From assembly GCA_934141615.1 (NCBI GenBank), contig CAKPCM010000010.1, forward strand, positions 1-28,658: DNA of 28,658 nucleotides. Reading direction: 5' to 3'. This stretch comes from an uncultured Bacilli bacterium (GTDB lineage Bacteria > Bacillota_I > Bacilli_A > RF39 > UBA660). Position 1 is the stretch's first letter. Every line of letters begins with the position of its first letter. Below the pieces are notes generated by a model. That model saw nothing but the letters and a program-made list of their open reading frames with translations, had not been told where the DNA came from and made no database searches. Shown here in pieces: positions 16,368 to 23,415 of this stretch. The position numbers and the translations under genes were made by a program.

Positions 16368-17041
16368 TGCACATCTTTTACGAACTTATAGCCCATACCC
16401 CATATAGTTTTAATGTATTTTTCATCAGTATCAAGCTTATTTCTTAAACTTTTAATATTAACCGCAACAGTACCTATATCACCATAATTATTTTTCCAAA
16501 CACTTTGGTAAATTTGATCTTTAGATAACACTATACCAGCATTTTCCATTAAGTATCCTAACAATTCAAATTCTTTAGTAGAAAGCATAACTAGCTCATC
16601 ATTTTTAAATACTTCAAAACTTTCCTTATTAAGCTTTATTTCTCCTATTTTTATTACGTTGCCTTTTTTAGTATTTAATCTTCCTTCTCTTCTTAAGTGT
16701 GCCTTTACCCTTGCAACTAACTCTTCATTTACAAATGGCTTTGTAATGTAATCGTCTGCACCAACTTCAAAACCCACTAATTTTGAAGTTAAGTTAGTTT
16801 TAGCAGTTACAAATATAATCGGACAAGAAGTTTCATTTCTAATGCTTGCACAAACTTCTGTGCCGGAAATATCTGGCATCATAACATCTAACAAGATCAA
16901 ATCAAAGTTTTCTTCCTTTACCAATTTAATTGCCGTTTTGCCGTCATTTGCAATTACGGTTTCATATCCTTCATCTTCTAATATGTCTGATATTAATTCT
17001 GCAATGTCATTTTCATCATCAACAATAAGTATCTTTTCCAT
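16364..17041 (-). CDS. OmpR-family response regulator
   Basis: About 225 residues. The receiver domain begins MEKILIVDDENDIAELI, with the acidic pair at D8-D9, the phosphoacceptor D52 in LILLDVMMPDISG, Thr in IIFVTAK and Lys in YITKPF. The C-terminal winged helix (about 130-225) has LSTKEFELLGYLMENAG, GTVAVNIKSLRNKLD and TIWGMGYKF. I start at 17041, where GAAGTGAT precedes the ATG by three bases; the longer frame adds five residues that include this SD. Its stop overlaps the kinase start. It is preceded by a TATAAT at 17062-17067. Confidence 0.94.
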   Translation of the reverse strand: MEKILIVDDENDIAELISDILEDEGYETVIANDGKTAIKLVKEENFDLILLDVMMPDISGTEVCASIRNETSCPIIFVTAKTNLTSKLVGFEVGADDYITKPFVNEELVARVKAHLRREGRLNTKKGNVIKIGEIKLNKESFEVFKNDELVMLSTKEFELLGYLMENAGIVLSKDQIYQSVWKNNYGDIGTVAVNIKSLRNKLDTDEKYIKTIWGMGYKFVKDVQ

Positions 17042-17061
17042 CAAATCACTTCCCATATATG

Positions 17062-17067
17062 ATTATA
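17062..17067 (-). promoter_or_regulatory. -10 element of the two-component operon
   Basis: Perfect TATAAT on minus, with TTTTAC at the -35 position (17-base spacing). The expected start point is about 14 bases from the ATG. Confidence 0.5.
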
Positions 17068-17102
17068 ACATTTTATTTAATAAGGTAAAATTAAAAATTA
17101 TT

Positions 17103-17128
17103 AAAAAAAGAACCTACCTAAGGTTCTT
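17103..17128 (-). terminator. Rho-independent terminator of the TasA/camelysin-like gene
   Basis: AAGAACCT (17108-17115) pairs with AGGTTCTT (17121-17128), followed on the minus strand by T7. It overlaps the stop codon. Confidence 0.9.
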
Positions 17129-17795
17129 AATCTGCCTGTTCATAAGTTATTGTTATACTTAAATCATTAAAAATCAAATTTCTTTTCGGAAGTTCAGTTG
17201 CTTCCTCCACATTTGTATATCCATCTTTAAGGTATGAACCATTTTCTTCAATAATTTTTCCATATGCAATCATGACAGATATTTTTTTAGTTTGTTGTGA
17301 TTTTAAAACATCTCCAACTTTTACGATTTTTCCATTATCATCATCACCAACATAAGCCATAACGAATGAAATGTTATCACTTACTTTATCAATATCTGTT
17401 TGTGTAACAACACCATCATTATCCCAATCACAGCTTTCTGCTGACGACTTTAATGTACATAATTTGCTTATCTTAACAGAGGATACCTTTGCATTTATAC
17501 TACCTTTATTTACTATATCAACAGCAAATTCGGCAATATCATCTGGTTTTGTTATAACTGCATTTATATTTGTTATGCTAGTTTCTGAAATTGTTGGTTC
17601 CCCATTAAATGAGCCTTCACCATTTGTATTTTTTTCAAGGTTTTCAAAATGCACATCCCACGAAGTTGTATTAACTGTTGCACTACCATTAATTGTAAGT
17701 GTTTGTGATAGAGCTGCAAATGCTACTGTAAGTCCTAAGACCGCAACTAATAAAGCACATAAACTTATTATTTTTACTTTTCTTGTCTTTTCCAT
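17127..17795 (-). CDS. Secreted TasA/camelysin-like protein
   Basis: A 222-residue protein with an N-terminal export signal (MEKTRKVKI, then a hydrophobic core ending VAFAALSQTLTING). This signal and the SATV...W.VHF strand after it resemble the SipW-dependent TasA/camelysin group of surface or fibre proteins; no SipW gene is in the window. The mature part is beta-rich and acidic. Residues 123-134 (DWDNDGVVTQTD) match a dockerin or EF-hand calcium loop, with D123, D125, D127 and D134, and cysteines 113 and 122 just before it. AAGGAGATAACA precedes the ATG. The promoter upstream has a G10 tract in its spacer, so expression may switch. The assignment to the family is by signal region only. Confidence 0.65.
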   Translation of the reverse strand: MEKTRKVKIISLCALLVAVLGLTVAFAALSQTLTINGSATVNTTSWDVHFENLEKNTNGEGSFNGEPTISETSITNINAVITKPDDIAEFAVDIVNKGSINAKVSSVKISKLCTLKSSAESCDWDNDGVVTQTDIDKVSDNISFVMAYVGDDDNGKIVKVGDVLKSQQTKKISVMIAYGKIIEENGSYLKDGYTNVEEATELPKRNLIFNDLSITITYEQAD

Positions 17796-17832
17796 TGTTA
17801 TCTCCTTCTACTTCTAATATCATTACTTGTCT

Positions 17833-17864
17833 ATAATAACACATACCCCCCCCCCGGGTGTCAA
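17833..17864 (-). promoter_or_regulatory. Promoter with a G10 tract in the -35/-10 spacer
   Basis: On minus: perfect TTGACA (17864-17859), then CCC, ten G (17855-17846), TATGT and TGTTATTAT, whose last six bases (17838-17833) form an extended -10. The spacer is 20 bases as read. Loss of three G would make it 17. A weaker hexamer TGTTAT (17841-17836) already lies at 17 bases. Confidence 0.7.
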
Positions 17865-17880
17865 GTATAAAAAATGTGGA

Positions 17881-17986
17881 CAAAAAAAGCAACCCCAAAC
17901 TTCAGGATTGCTTGTACTACTTCCAGCTAAATACCGCATAAGCTGGTTACTGCTTATACTTCTATCAGCTAATATCTCTTGCTGAC
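17881..17986 (-). ncRNA. Unassigned structured small RNA with two similar modules
   Basis: A promoter (TTGTAA, 17 bases, TGTTATTAT) is followed by about 105 bases without a convincing ORF, ending in a Rho-independent terminator (AAGCAA at 17887-17892 with TTGCTT at 17908-17913, then T7). The body has two related units: TCAGC...GCTGA (17985-17965) and CCAGCT...AGCTGG (17946-17923), each followed by GAAGTA or similar, then AAGCA and CC. It could be a small RNA or a tandem riboswitch-like leader for the secreted protein gene downstream. I do not recognise the family. Confidence 0.6.
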
Positions 17987-17992
17987 ACTTAC

Positions 17993-18021
17993 ATAATAAC
18001 ATATCTTAATATTTATTACAA
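17993..18021 (-). promoter_or_regulatory. Promoter of the small RNA
   Basis: TTGTAA (18021-18016), 17-base spacer, TATTAT (17998-17993) with TGT before it. It lies just after the gmk stop codon. Confidence 0.7.
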
Positions 18022-18028
18022 GACATTT

Positions 18029-18712
18029 TTAGACATTTAATTCATTATTTTCAAAATTTTTATCATCAATTAAAAGTTCGTGGATCTCTTCTTCCGGATT
18101 ATTTAAATATACTTCTTCAATTCTTTCTACCATACATTTTTGAGCCTCCAATATGGCGTTAACCTTTCTTGTTGCTTTATCTATTTCATCATTTACAACT
18201 ACGTAGTTATACTTGTTAAGTTCATTTATTTCCTTGTATGCCTTTTTAAATCTTTCTATTATTTTGTCGTTGTCTTCAGTATTTCTTTTCTTTAATCTTA
18301 TAATTAAATCCTTCATTGTAGGAGGCATAATAAATATAAATATAGCCTCAGGAATCTTATGTTTTATCTTAAGTGCACCTTGAACTTCTATTACTAATAT
18401 AACATCTATTCCCTTGGACAAATATTCATTTACCTTATCTTTTGGAGTACCATAATAATTACCATTATATTTGGCGTATTCAATAAATTTATCTTCTTTA
18501 ATTTTCTTTTCAAATTCTTCTTCTGTCAAAAAGAAATAATTGATGCCGTCTTCCTCGCCCTTCCTTGGCTTTCTAGTCGTGCAAGAAACAGATACCCAAA
18601 AGTCTTCCTTATACTCTTTCAACCTTTCACAAATAGTATCCTTACCAGAACCAGATGGACCAGATATAACTATTAAGCTTCCTTTTTCGTTTTGTTTTAA
18701 TATATTAGACAT
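18029..18712 (-). CDS. gmk: Guanylate kinase
   Basis: A 227-residue GMP kinase that makes GDP for nucleotide synthesis. The P-loop GPSGSGKDT is at 18-26; a Gly or Ser is usual where this has Asp after Lys. GMP-binding residues are in SVSCTTRKPRKGEEDGINYF and FIEYAKYNGNYYGTP; the lid region is RLKKRNTEDNDKIIERF. About 20 extra residues at the C-terminus are acidic. AAGGTGAT lies three bases before the ATG. It has a perfect consensus promoter and is a single-gene unit. Confidence 0.95.
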   Translation of the reverse strand: MSNILKQNEKGSLIVISGPSGSGKDTICERLKEYKEDFWVSVSCTTRKPRKGEEDGINYFFLTEEEFEKKIKEDKFIEYAKYNGNYYGTPKDKVNEYLSKGIDVILVIEVQGALKIKHKIPEAIFIFIMPPTMKDLIIRLKKRNTEDNDKIIERFKKAYKEINELNKYNYVVVNDEIDKATRKVNAILEAQKCMVERIEEVYLNNPEEEIHELLIDDKNFENNELNV

Positions 18713-18743
18713 ATAATCACCTTCTTAACAATTATGTTTTAAA

Positions 18744-18772
18744 ATTATAAATATTAATTTAATGTTTGTCAA
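18744..18772 (-). promoter_or_regulatory. Consensus sigma-A promoter of gmk
   Basis: TTGACA (18772-18767), exactly 17 bases, TATAAT (18749-18744): a full match to the consensus, on the minus strand. The leader is about 25 bases. Confidence 0.88.
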
Positions 18773-18808
18773 TCCTTCCTATGGATAAATAAACCATCAA
18801 ACATATAC

Positions 18809-18829
18809 AAAAAAAGACCTAATTGGTCT
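18809..18829 (-). terminator. Rho-independent terminator of the Flp-type pilin gene
   Basis: AGACC (18815-18819) pairs with GGTCT (18825-18829), followed on the minus strand by T7. The stem is short but the T-run is long. Confidence 0.75.
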
Positions 18830-19022
18830 ATTTACAAGTTCCTTCTCCAGCTTTAGCACCCTTAACATAAGTTTCACCAACAAGTTCACAAGAAGTCTTG
18901 GTGATTGAATCTTTTAAGTATCCGCCAAATACCTTTATTAAACTAACCGCAATAACAGTTACTAACGCTATAATTAAAACATATTCTACTAATGCTTGAC
19001 CTTTTTTATTCAATTTTTTCAT
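18828..19022 (-). CDS. Flp-type pilin
   Basis: A 64-residue protein that begins MKKLNKKGQALVEYVLIIAL: a short basic leader, then G/QALVEY, the processing site and Glu of the class IVb Flp (Tad) pilins, and a hydrophobic helix. The C-terminal 25 residues carry two Cys (SCELVGE and the penultimate GTCK). I start at 19022 because GAGGTG is six bases upstream; the longer frame adds three residues that overlap this SD. No Tad assembly gene is in the window. It has its own promoter and terminator. Confidence 0.8.
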   Translation of the reverse strand: MKKLNKKGQALVEYVLIIALVTVIAVSLIKVFGGYLKDSITKTSCELVGETYVKGAKAGEGTCK

Positions 19023-19051
19023 CTTCAACACCTCATATTTTAACTATCATT

Positions 19052-19081
19052 AGTGTAACATTTTATACTATCATTTGTCAA
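19052..19081 (-). promoter_or_regulatory. Promoter of the Flp-type pilin gene
   Basis: TTGACA (19081-19076), 18-base spacer, TACACT (19057-19052) preceded by TGT. The leader holds GAGGTG as SD. Confidence 0.7.
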
Positions 19082-19098
19082 TGATATTTATAAAGCGA

Positions 19099-19127
19099 TT
19101 TACATAAATAGATTTTAATGTTATCAT
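19099..19127 (+). promoter_or_regulatory. Promoter of the DUF192 gene
   Basis: TTTACA (19099-19104), 17-base spacer, TATCAT (19122-19127) preceded by TGT. The start point would coincide with the GGTGAT SD at 19134-19139. Confidence 0.7.
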
Positions 19128-19143
19128 TTTTATGGTGATAATT

Positions 19144-19419
19144 ATGTTAAAGTTTGATAACCTAGAAATTAAGATTGCTAAAAGTTTTAAAGATAGATTA
19201 ATTGGTCTTATGCTTAAAAAAAACATAAATTATGGACTTTTATTTAAACATTGCAAAAGTATTCATACGTTTTTTATGTTAGAAGAAATTGACGTTGTTG
19301 CAGCTGATAATCATGATAATATTATAAAAACATATAAAAGCGTTAAACCTTGGAGAGTTATAATTGCTCCTCGTGGCACTAAAATGATATATGAATTACC
19401 AAAAGGCACCATAAATTAG
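19144..19419 (+). CDS. DUF192 family protein
   Basis: A 91-residue protein that fits DUF192: the opening strand and helix FDNLEIKIAKSFKDRLIGLM, then GLLFKHCKSIHTFFMLEEID where the family usually has GMLF and a WMKNT-like strand, and a closing ELPKGTIN. It lacks the usual signal peptide and is shorter than most members, so it is likely cytoplasmic. The function of the family is not established. I start at 19144, where GGTGAT is four bases upstream; the frame opens at a GTG inside the SD. Confidence 0.8.
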   Translation: MLKFDNLEIKIAKSFKDRLIGLMLKKNINYGLLFKHCKSIHTFFMLEEIDVVAADNHDNIIKTYKSVKPWRVIIAPRGTKMIYELPKGTIN

Positions 19420-19430
19420 TGCCTTTTTTT
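19401..19430 (+). terminator. Rho-independent terminator of the DUF192 gene
   Basis: AAAAGGCAC (19401-19409) pairs with GTGCCTTTT (from 19419), and seven T follow. A-rich flanks may let it also serve the convergent sortase operon. Confidence 0.85.
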
Positions 19431-20028
19431 ATTTTGCTCTTGCTTTTACGTAATATCTTTCCTTACCGCCTTTAGTGCACGTTACAAGCGTAACTATTTT
19501 CTCATCTTTATTATCTGGCTGTGCCAAATAACTGGCTGAATTTTTATCTACAACGCCGTATTCATAAACGTAATAGTTTATCATTCTACCTGATAAGTCT
19601 GTCACCGTTACAACGTCATTTTTAACTAGTCTATTGATTTTTATGAAGTAGTTACCTCTCATAAAGTTATGTCCACCAATAGAAACATTTCCATTTTCGT
19701 TAAGGTTTGGACCTGCCATTTTAACAAGTGCCGTATTATAAGCCCCTGCCGTATTTTCTTTTAGTATTGGCTGATATATATTTATTTTCTTAATTGTAAG
19801 TTTACCTAAGACAGTATACTTAAAGCCACCATAACTTACCTTTGCTTCAGACATAACCTCTCCGTCGTTTTCTTTAATTGTCTTATCAATTTTATCTATT
19901 ATACCATCTGCTAGTTCCTGTCTTTTTCTTTCTCTAAAGTTTGAATATATAAACATAAATACTGCTACATAAAGTGCTATTACAATAAGTATTATAAGGA
20001 AATTTAATATTTTTTCTTTAATTTTCAT
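19429..20028 (-). CDS. Sortase
   Basis: A 199-residue sortase, an extracellular membrane-anchored transpeptidase. The N-terminal signal anchor is about 9-28. The catalytic His is H120 in IGGHNF, the catalytic Cys is C184 in TLVTCTKGG, and the Arg is R191 or R197. The TLxTC site fits classes such as D or E, but class cannot be fixed by eye. It is last in an operon with a WG-repeat protein and a 55-residue membrane protein, neither of which has an LPXTG-type tail. The start follows GAGGTG by five bases and the previous stop codon overlaps that spacing. Confidence 0.92.
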   Translation of the reverse strand: MKIKEKILNFLIILIVIALYVAVFMFIYSNFRERKRQELADGIIDKIDKTIKENDGEVMSEAKVSYGGFKYTVLGKLTIKKINIYQPILKENTAGAYNTALVKMAGPNLNENGNVSIGGHNFMRGNYFIKINRLVKNDVVTVTDLSGRMINYYVYEYGVVDKNSASYLAQPDNKDEKIVTLVTCTKGGKERYYVKARAK

Positions 20029-20029
20029 A

Positions 20030-20197
20030 CTACACCTCTATAAAAGGCTTTAACAAGTCATATCCGAAAAAATAGGTTAAAAGTCCAAGAACTACTAACA
20101 CAATTAAAGATATATATATATAAGTCATAAACCTATCTTTTTTCCTAACATCTTTATTCGTGAATTCAGATACATCAATCATTTCCATATCATTCAT
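20030..20197 (-). CDS. Small single-pass membrane protein, 55 residues
   Basis: A short gene between the WG-repeat and sortase genes. It encodes MNDMEMIDVSEFTNKDVRKK at the start, a basic patch, a membrane helix at about 27-45 (IYISLIVLVVLGLLTYFFG) and a short tail ending KPFIEV. AGGTGAT is six bases before the ATG, inside the end of the WG gene, and its stop TAG is one base before the sortase start, so position and SD strongly support it. I do not recognise a family. The N-terminus should be cytoplasmic by the positive-inside rule. Confidence 0.75.
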   Translation of the reverse strand: MNDMEMIDVSEFTNKDVRKKDRFMTYIYISLIVLVVLGLLTYFFGYDLLKPFIEV

Positions 20198-20199
20198 TC

Positions 20200-22068
20200 T
20201 TAATCACCTTTACTTTCTGCCTTAGTATAAATTAATTTTCCCTTATAATTATAATACTCATTTTTTATGATAATATAATTTTCGTGTGCTTCATAATTAG
20301 TATTAAATGACGTTAAGCTTATTTTATTTTTATCTTCCGCAGTCATTAAAACGTCATTTTCATCAGTAGATAATTTTAAAATAGGATAATTTTCATCAAA
20401 CTGAACATCATTATATATCGTACTATCTACCTTTTTGCCTTTATTATTATACAATCTGTATCCATTTTCTTTTTTCACTGCATAAAATACGTTATTTCTA
20501 TTAGCCAAAGATTTTAATTTTACACTTGATGAGACCATTTTTATTTCACTATTTTCAAAATTGATTATGGTTTTACCATTCTTATTTATCACACCATATC
20601 CATTTTCTGTTTTAGCAATTGCATCCCCATACGAATCAAATTCTCCTGCCTCTATATAGTGAGTATCATTTAAAAGATCTCCGTTTTCATTTAAATATCC
20701 GTATGTTCCGTCTTTATACTTAATTATTGCAAAACCATTTTTATAAGGCTTATATGCTTCAAAATCAGGGGAAATGGTTTTAAATACCACACCTTCTTTT
20801 ACTAAGTTTATTGTATTTACTCTTTTTTTAGCATCATAATCGGTATACATAAATATGTCGTCACCATAAAACGAGCTATTATCTGATAAGCCTTTTTTTA
20901 TTTCGCTTTGCGTTTTTGTACTAATATACTCATACGTAAATGAATTATTAATCGCCTTTAATATACCAGTTTTTATAGATGGAATAGATACGCTATTATA
21001 AGTTTCAGATTCAAAAAGTATTTTATTATCCTCTACATACATATATCTTTTAGAACCACTTGCTATAACTTCATAAAATACGTTATTTTCTTCCGGAACA
21101 ATTTCATTTAAGGTAGGAGAAGATACCACTTTTCCGTCTTTTAAGTTAACTATTAATGAGGTCTTATTAACCTTTACAACCCCATATCTTTGATAATTAT
21201 CACCGGTAACATTAGACGGTGTAACATCAATGCCTTTATCATCTCTATCGGTTAATTTATAAGTGTATATCTTTTTACCATCTTCATTTATTAATCCTAC
21301 GTCATTTTCCAAAACGTATGAATAAACCCCGTTCTTATAAGAAATAACGTCATACTTAAAAGGAGTTTTTTCTTTTAAATTAGAGTCTAAAATACCATAC
21401 TTAAGACCTTTTTTTGTTATCTTAGATGCTATTATGTCGTTTTCTGCGCGATAAAGTGAAAAATACTCACCTGCTTTTACAACTTCCTTGCCTCCTTTAT
21501 TAATTATTAAAGGAAGATCAGATCCATTTTTAACAATAGCATAACCTTTTATAAAATCTTCACCATATAAATACTTAGGATTAACAATTTTATCTCCAGT
21601 ATAGTCAATGTATCCATATTTAGCATTTTGTTCTATTTTAATAGGCTCATTGTCAGTTGCATAAACAACTAAATCATTTAATGTATCTCCAGTTTTATTT
21701 ATGAAAAATTCAAAGCCTAAAAGCATCACTATTATTACATATAGCATACCTTTTTTTACATATTTTCTTGTCTTAGCATTCTTTATATTAAAATCCTTAA
21801 TAGATGGTTTATATTCTTCTAATTTTTCTTTATCAGCATCTAACTCTATCTTTGTTTTTTCCTTATCTTCCGATATATTTTCTATTAATGCTTGAGTTTT
21901 ATCTTCATCATCACATTTTGGTGTAGCATCTAGAAAGTCAAGCATTTCATCTATTTCACTAGATACTTTTTTATCTACCTCAAAATCAAGCATTTCAACG
22001 GTATCATCTAAAGAAGGTTTATGATCTTCAAAGTCAAGAATTTCTATTTCTTCATCATTCTTATTCAT
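20200..22068 (-). CDS. WG-repeat membrane protein with triple LDF motif
   Basis: A 622-residue protein. Residues 1-105 are acidic and probably cytoplasmic; they contain three 16-residue units starting EILDFE (9), EMLDFE (25) and EMLDFL (41). A membrane helix is at about 107-124. The outside part is made of WG-type repeats such as KYGYIDYTGDKIVNPKYLYG, KYGILDSNLKEKTPFKYD, GTYGYLNENGDLL and GYGVINKNGKTIINFEN, which form beta-rich ligand or wall-binding surfaces. Function is unknown. The start has AAAGGAGG seven bases upstream and a TGGTATAAG extended -10 before it. It leads the operon with the small membrane protein and sortase. Confidence 0.82.
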   Translation of the reverse strand: MNKNDEEIEILDFEDHKPSLDDTVEMLDFEVDKKVSSEIDEMLDFLDATPKCDDEDKTQALIENISEDKEKTKIELDADKEKLEEYKPSIKDFNIKNAKTRKYVKKGMLYVIIVMLLGFEFFINKTGDTLNDLVVYATDNEPIKIEQNAKYGYIDYTGDKIVNPKYLYGEDFIKGYAIVKNGSDLPLIINKGGKEVVKAGEYFSLYRAENDIIASKITKKGLKYGILDSNLKEKTPFKYDVISYKNGVYSYVLENDVGLINEDGKKIYTYKLTDRDDKGIDVTPSNVTGDNYQRYGVVKVNKTSLIVNLKDGKVVSSPTLNEIVPEENNVFYEVIASGSKRYMYVEDNKILFESETYNSVSIPSIKTGILKAINNSFTYEYISTKTQSEIKKGLSDNSSFYGDDIFMYTDYDAKKRVNTINLVKEGVVFKTISPDFEAYKPYKNGFAIIKYKDGTYGYLNENGDLLNDTHYIEAGEFDSYGDAIAKTENGYGVINKNGKTIINFENSEIKMVSSSVKLKSLANRNNVFYAVKKENGYRLYNNKGKKVDSTIYNDVQFDENYPILKLSTDENDVLMTAEDKNKISLTSFNTNYEAHENYIIIKNEYYNYKGKLIYTKAESKGD

Positions 22069-22150
22069 AACAATCCTCCTTTACTTATACCATAATTTTA
22101 TAATAAATATTTATAAAGTGCAAGATTATAATTAAGCATGTGTAAAATTT

Positions 22151-22179
22151 AAAAAAAATATGAAATATTTCATATTTTT
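22151..22179. terminator. A/T-rich palindrome, terminator of the dgkA operon
   Basis: AAAAATATGA pairs with TCATATTTTT over 22154-22179, with T8 following on the minus strand. It is a perfect palindrome and could act on both strands. The stretch 22069-22212 otherwise holds only the WG-gene promoter. Confidence 0.7.
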
Positions 22180-22212
22180 AATTAAGATATAAATATATTA
22201 AATAATAATTTT

Positions 22213-22542
22213 CTACGCACGTATCAAAATTATAAATTTTGGTAAAAACACATATAATCCAACACATAAAGCTGTAAATGCTGATGTAACAACCGCTGCT
22301 GCCGCAACATCTTTAGCAACCATTGCAAGTGGATTAAAATGACTTGTGTATAAATCAACGGTAAGTTCTATTGCAGAATTAATAAGCTCTGATGTAATAA
22401 CAAAAGTAACCATCGAATAAACAAGTAACCACTCGTATGCTTTCAAATTAAATATAATACCAAATATAGTAACTAAAATAGTTGCAATAATATGGATAAG
22501 TAGGTTTTGTTCTCTATCAAAAAACTTTTTTATTTTCTTCAT
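22213..22542 (-). CDS. Diacylglycerol/undecaprenol kinase family protein, second copy
   Basis: A 109-residue, three-helix DgkA-family membrane protein. It keeps the key pattern: REQNLLIHI near the start, ELINSAIELTVDL with the catalytic-type Glu, and HFNPLAMVAKDVAAAAV. In Gram-positive bacteria this family phosphorylates undecaprenol or diacylglycerol. It starts five bases after a longer paralogue and lacks the N-terminal amphipathic SFKYSFDGL-type segment. The second copy could be a diverged enzyme, a specificity variant or a subunit of a hetero-oligomer. SD is AGGTAAG. Confidence 0.85.
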   Translation of the reverse strand: MKKIKKFFDREQNLLIHIIATILVTIFGIIFNLKAYEWLLVYSMVTFVITSELINSAIELTVDLYTSHFNPLAMVAKDVAAAAVVTSAFTALCVGLYVFLPKFIILIRA

Positions 22543-22547
22543 ATAAC

Positions 22548-22985
22548 TTACCTAAACATTGCAATTATCTTTGGCACAAACACAACAAGCCACATACCTG
22601 CCGCCATCATATCCGCTATAAAGCAGGCTGCTGATGCAGTGTCTTTAGCAACTTTAGCAAGTGGATGAAATTCATCAGTTACCATATCAACAACAGCTTC
22701 TATTGACGTGTTAAAAAGCTCCGTAACAAGTATTAAAGCTCCCATAACAAGTGTTATAACCCACTGTATTGGTGTTATATGAAACCCAAAACCACAAGAT
22801 ATTATAATAATCATTACGATAACATGAAGAAGTAAGCTTTGTTCATGTAAATATGCATACTTAAGTCCATCGAAAGAATATTTAAAACTCATAAAAATTC
22901 TTTTTAATCCTATTTTCTTAAATCCTTGTTCTTCTACGTATTTTCCTCTTGATATTTCTACCTTAACTTTCTTTTTTGATGCCAT
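22548..22985 (-). CDS. dgkA: Diacylglycerol/undecaprenol kinase
   Basis: About 145 residues. After a basic 30-residue tail it has the family N-terminus SFKYSFDGLKYAYLHEQSLL, then ELFNTSIEAVVDMV with the catalytic-type Glu and HPLAKVAKDTASAA. Members recycle undecaprenol for wall synthesis in Gram-positives. I start at 22985 (MASKKK), which overlaps ybeY by 23 bases; the SD AAAGGAG is 13 bases away, which is long, and an ATA codon lies at the ideal distance. The frame extends further up into ybeY. The ybeY-dgkA order is conserved in Firmicutes. Confidence 0.9.
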   Translation of the reverse strand: MASKKKVKVEISRGKYVEEQGFKKIGLKRIFMSFKYSFDGLKYAYLHEQSLLLHVIVMIIIISCGFGFHITPIQWVITLVMGALILVTELFNTSIEAVVDMVTDEFHPLAKVAKDTASAACFIADMMAAGMWLVVFVPKIIAMFR

Positions 22986-23415
22986 AGCTATCCAACAACT
23001 CCTTTTGTAATCCAAACATTTTTATTTCGTCTTCTTTAGTCATATGATCGTATCCTAATAAATGTAGTAAGCCATGAACACCTAAGAAGCATATTTCTCT
23101 TTTAGTGGAATGTCCATAATCTTTAGCTTGACTTATTACCCTGTCGTAAGATATGTATATATCTCCTAAAACCCTAAGACCTGGCACATCAATTTGCTTG
23201 TTATCTTCTAGTGCAAACGTAATAACATCCGTTTCCCTATCAATGTTTCTATACTCTTTATTTATCTTATGAATACTTTCATTGTCTACAATTATAACAT
23301 TAAACATAACGTTTTTCAATTGCAATTTTTCCAAAGCATAATTAATAAAATCCTTTAATAAATCTAGTTCTTCTACTGTTTTTTTATACTCGTTAAAAAA
23401 TTCTACATAATTCAT
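22963..23415 (-). CDS. ybeY: Endoribonuclease YbeY
   Basis: About 150 residues. YbeY is a zinc-dependent RNase needed for 16S rRNA 3' end maturation and ribosome quality control. The metal site HGLLHLLGYDH is at about 114-124 (His114, His118, His124), and the upstream signature EYRNIDRETDVITFAL is intact. I start at 23415, where GGAGG lies seven bases upstream; it overlaps the VanZ stop by four bases. In many Firmicutes PhoH precedes YbeY, whereas here a VanZ gene does. Confidence 0.95.
   Translation of the reverse strand: MNYVEFFNEYKKTVEELDLLKDFINYALEKLQLKNVMFNVIIVDNESIHKINKEYRNIDRETDVITFALEDNKQIDVPGLRVLGDIYISYDRVISQAKDYGHSTKREICFLGVHGLLHLLGYDHMTKEDEIKMFGLQKELLDSYGIKKES

Noticed and set aside
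17689..17898. 69-codon minus-strand ORF covering the G10 tract
   Set aside because: It overlaps the start of the exported protein in another frame, has no SD and translates the promoter; better explained as chance.
17881..17986. Known RNA types (c-di-GMP riboswitch, SRP RNA, mini-ykkC, tRNA) for the minus-strand RNA
   Set aside because: No GGAA tetraloop motif, ACGR loops, GEMM core or tRNA arms are present.
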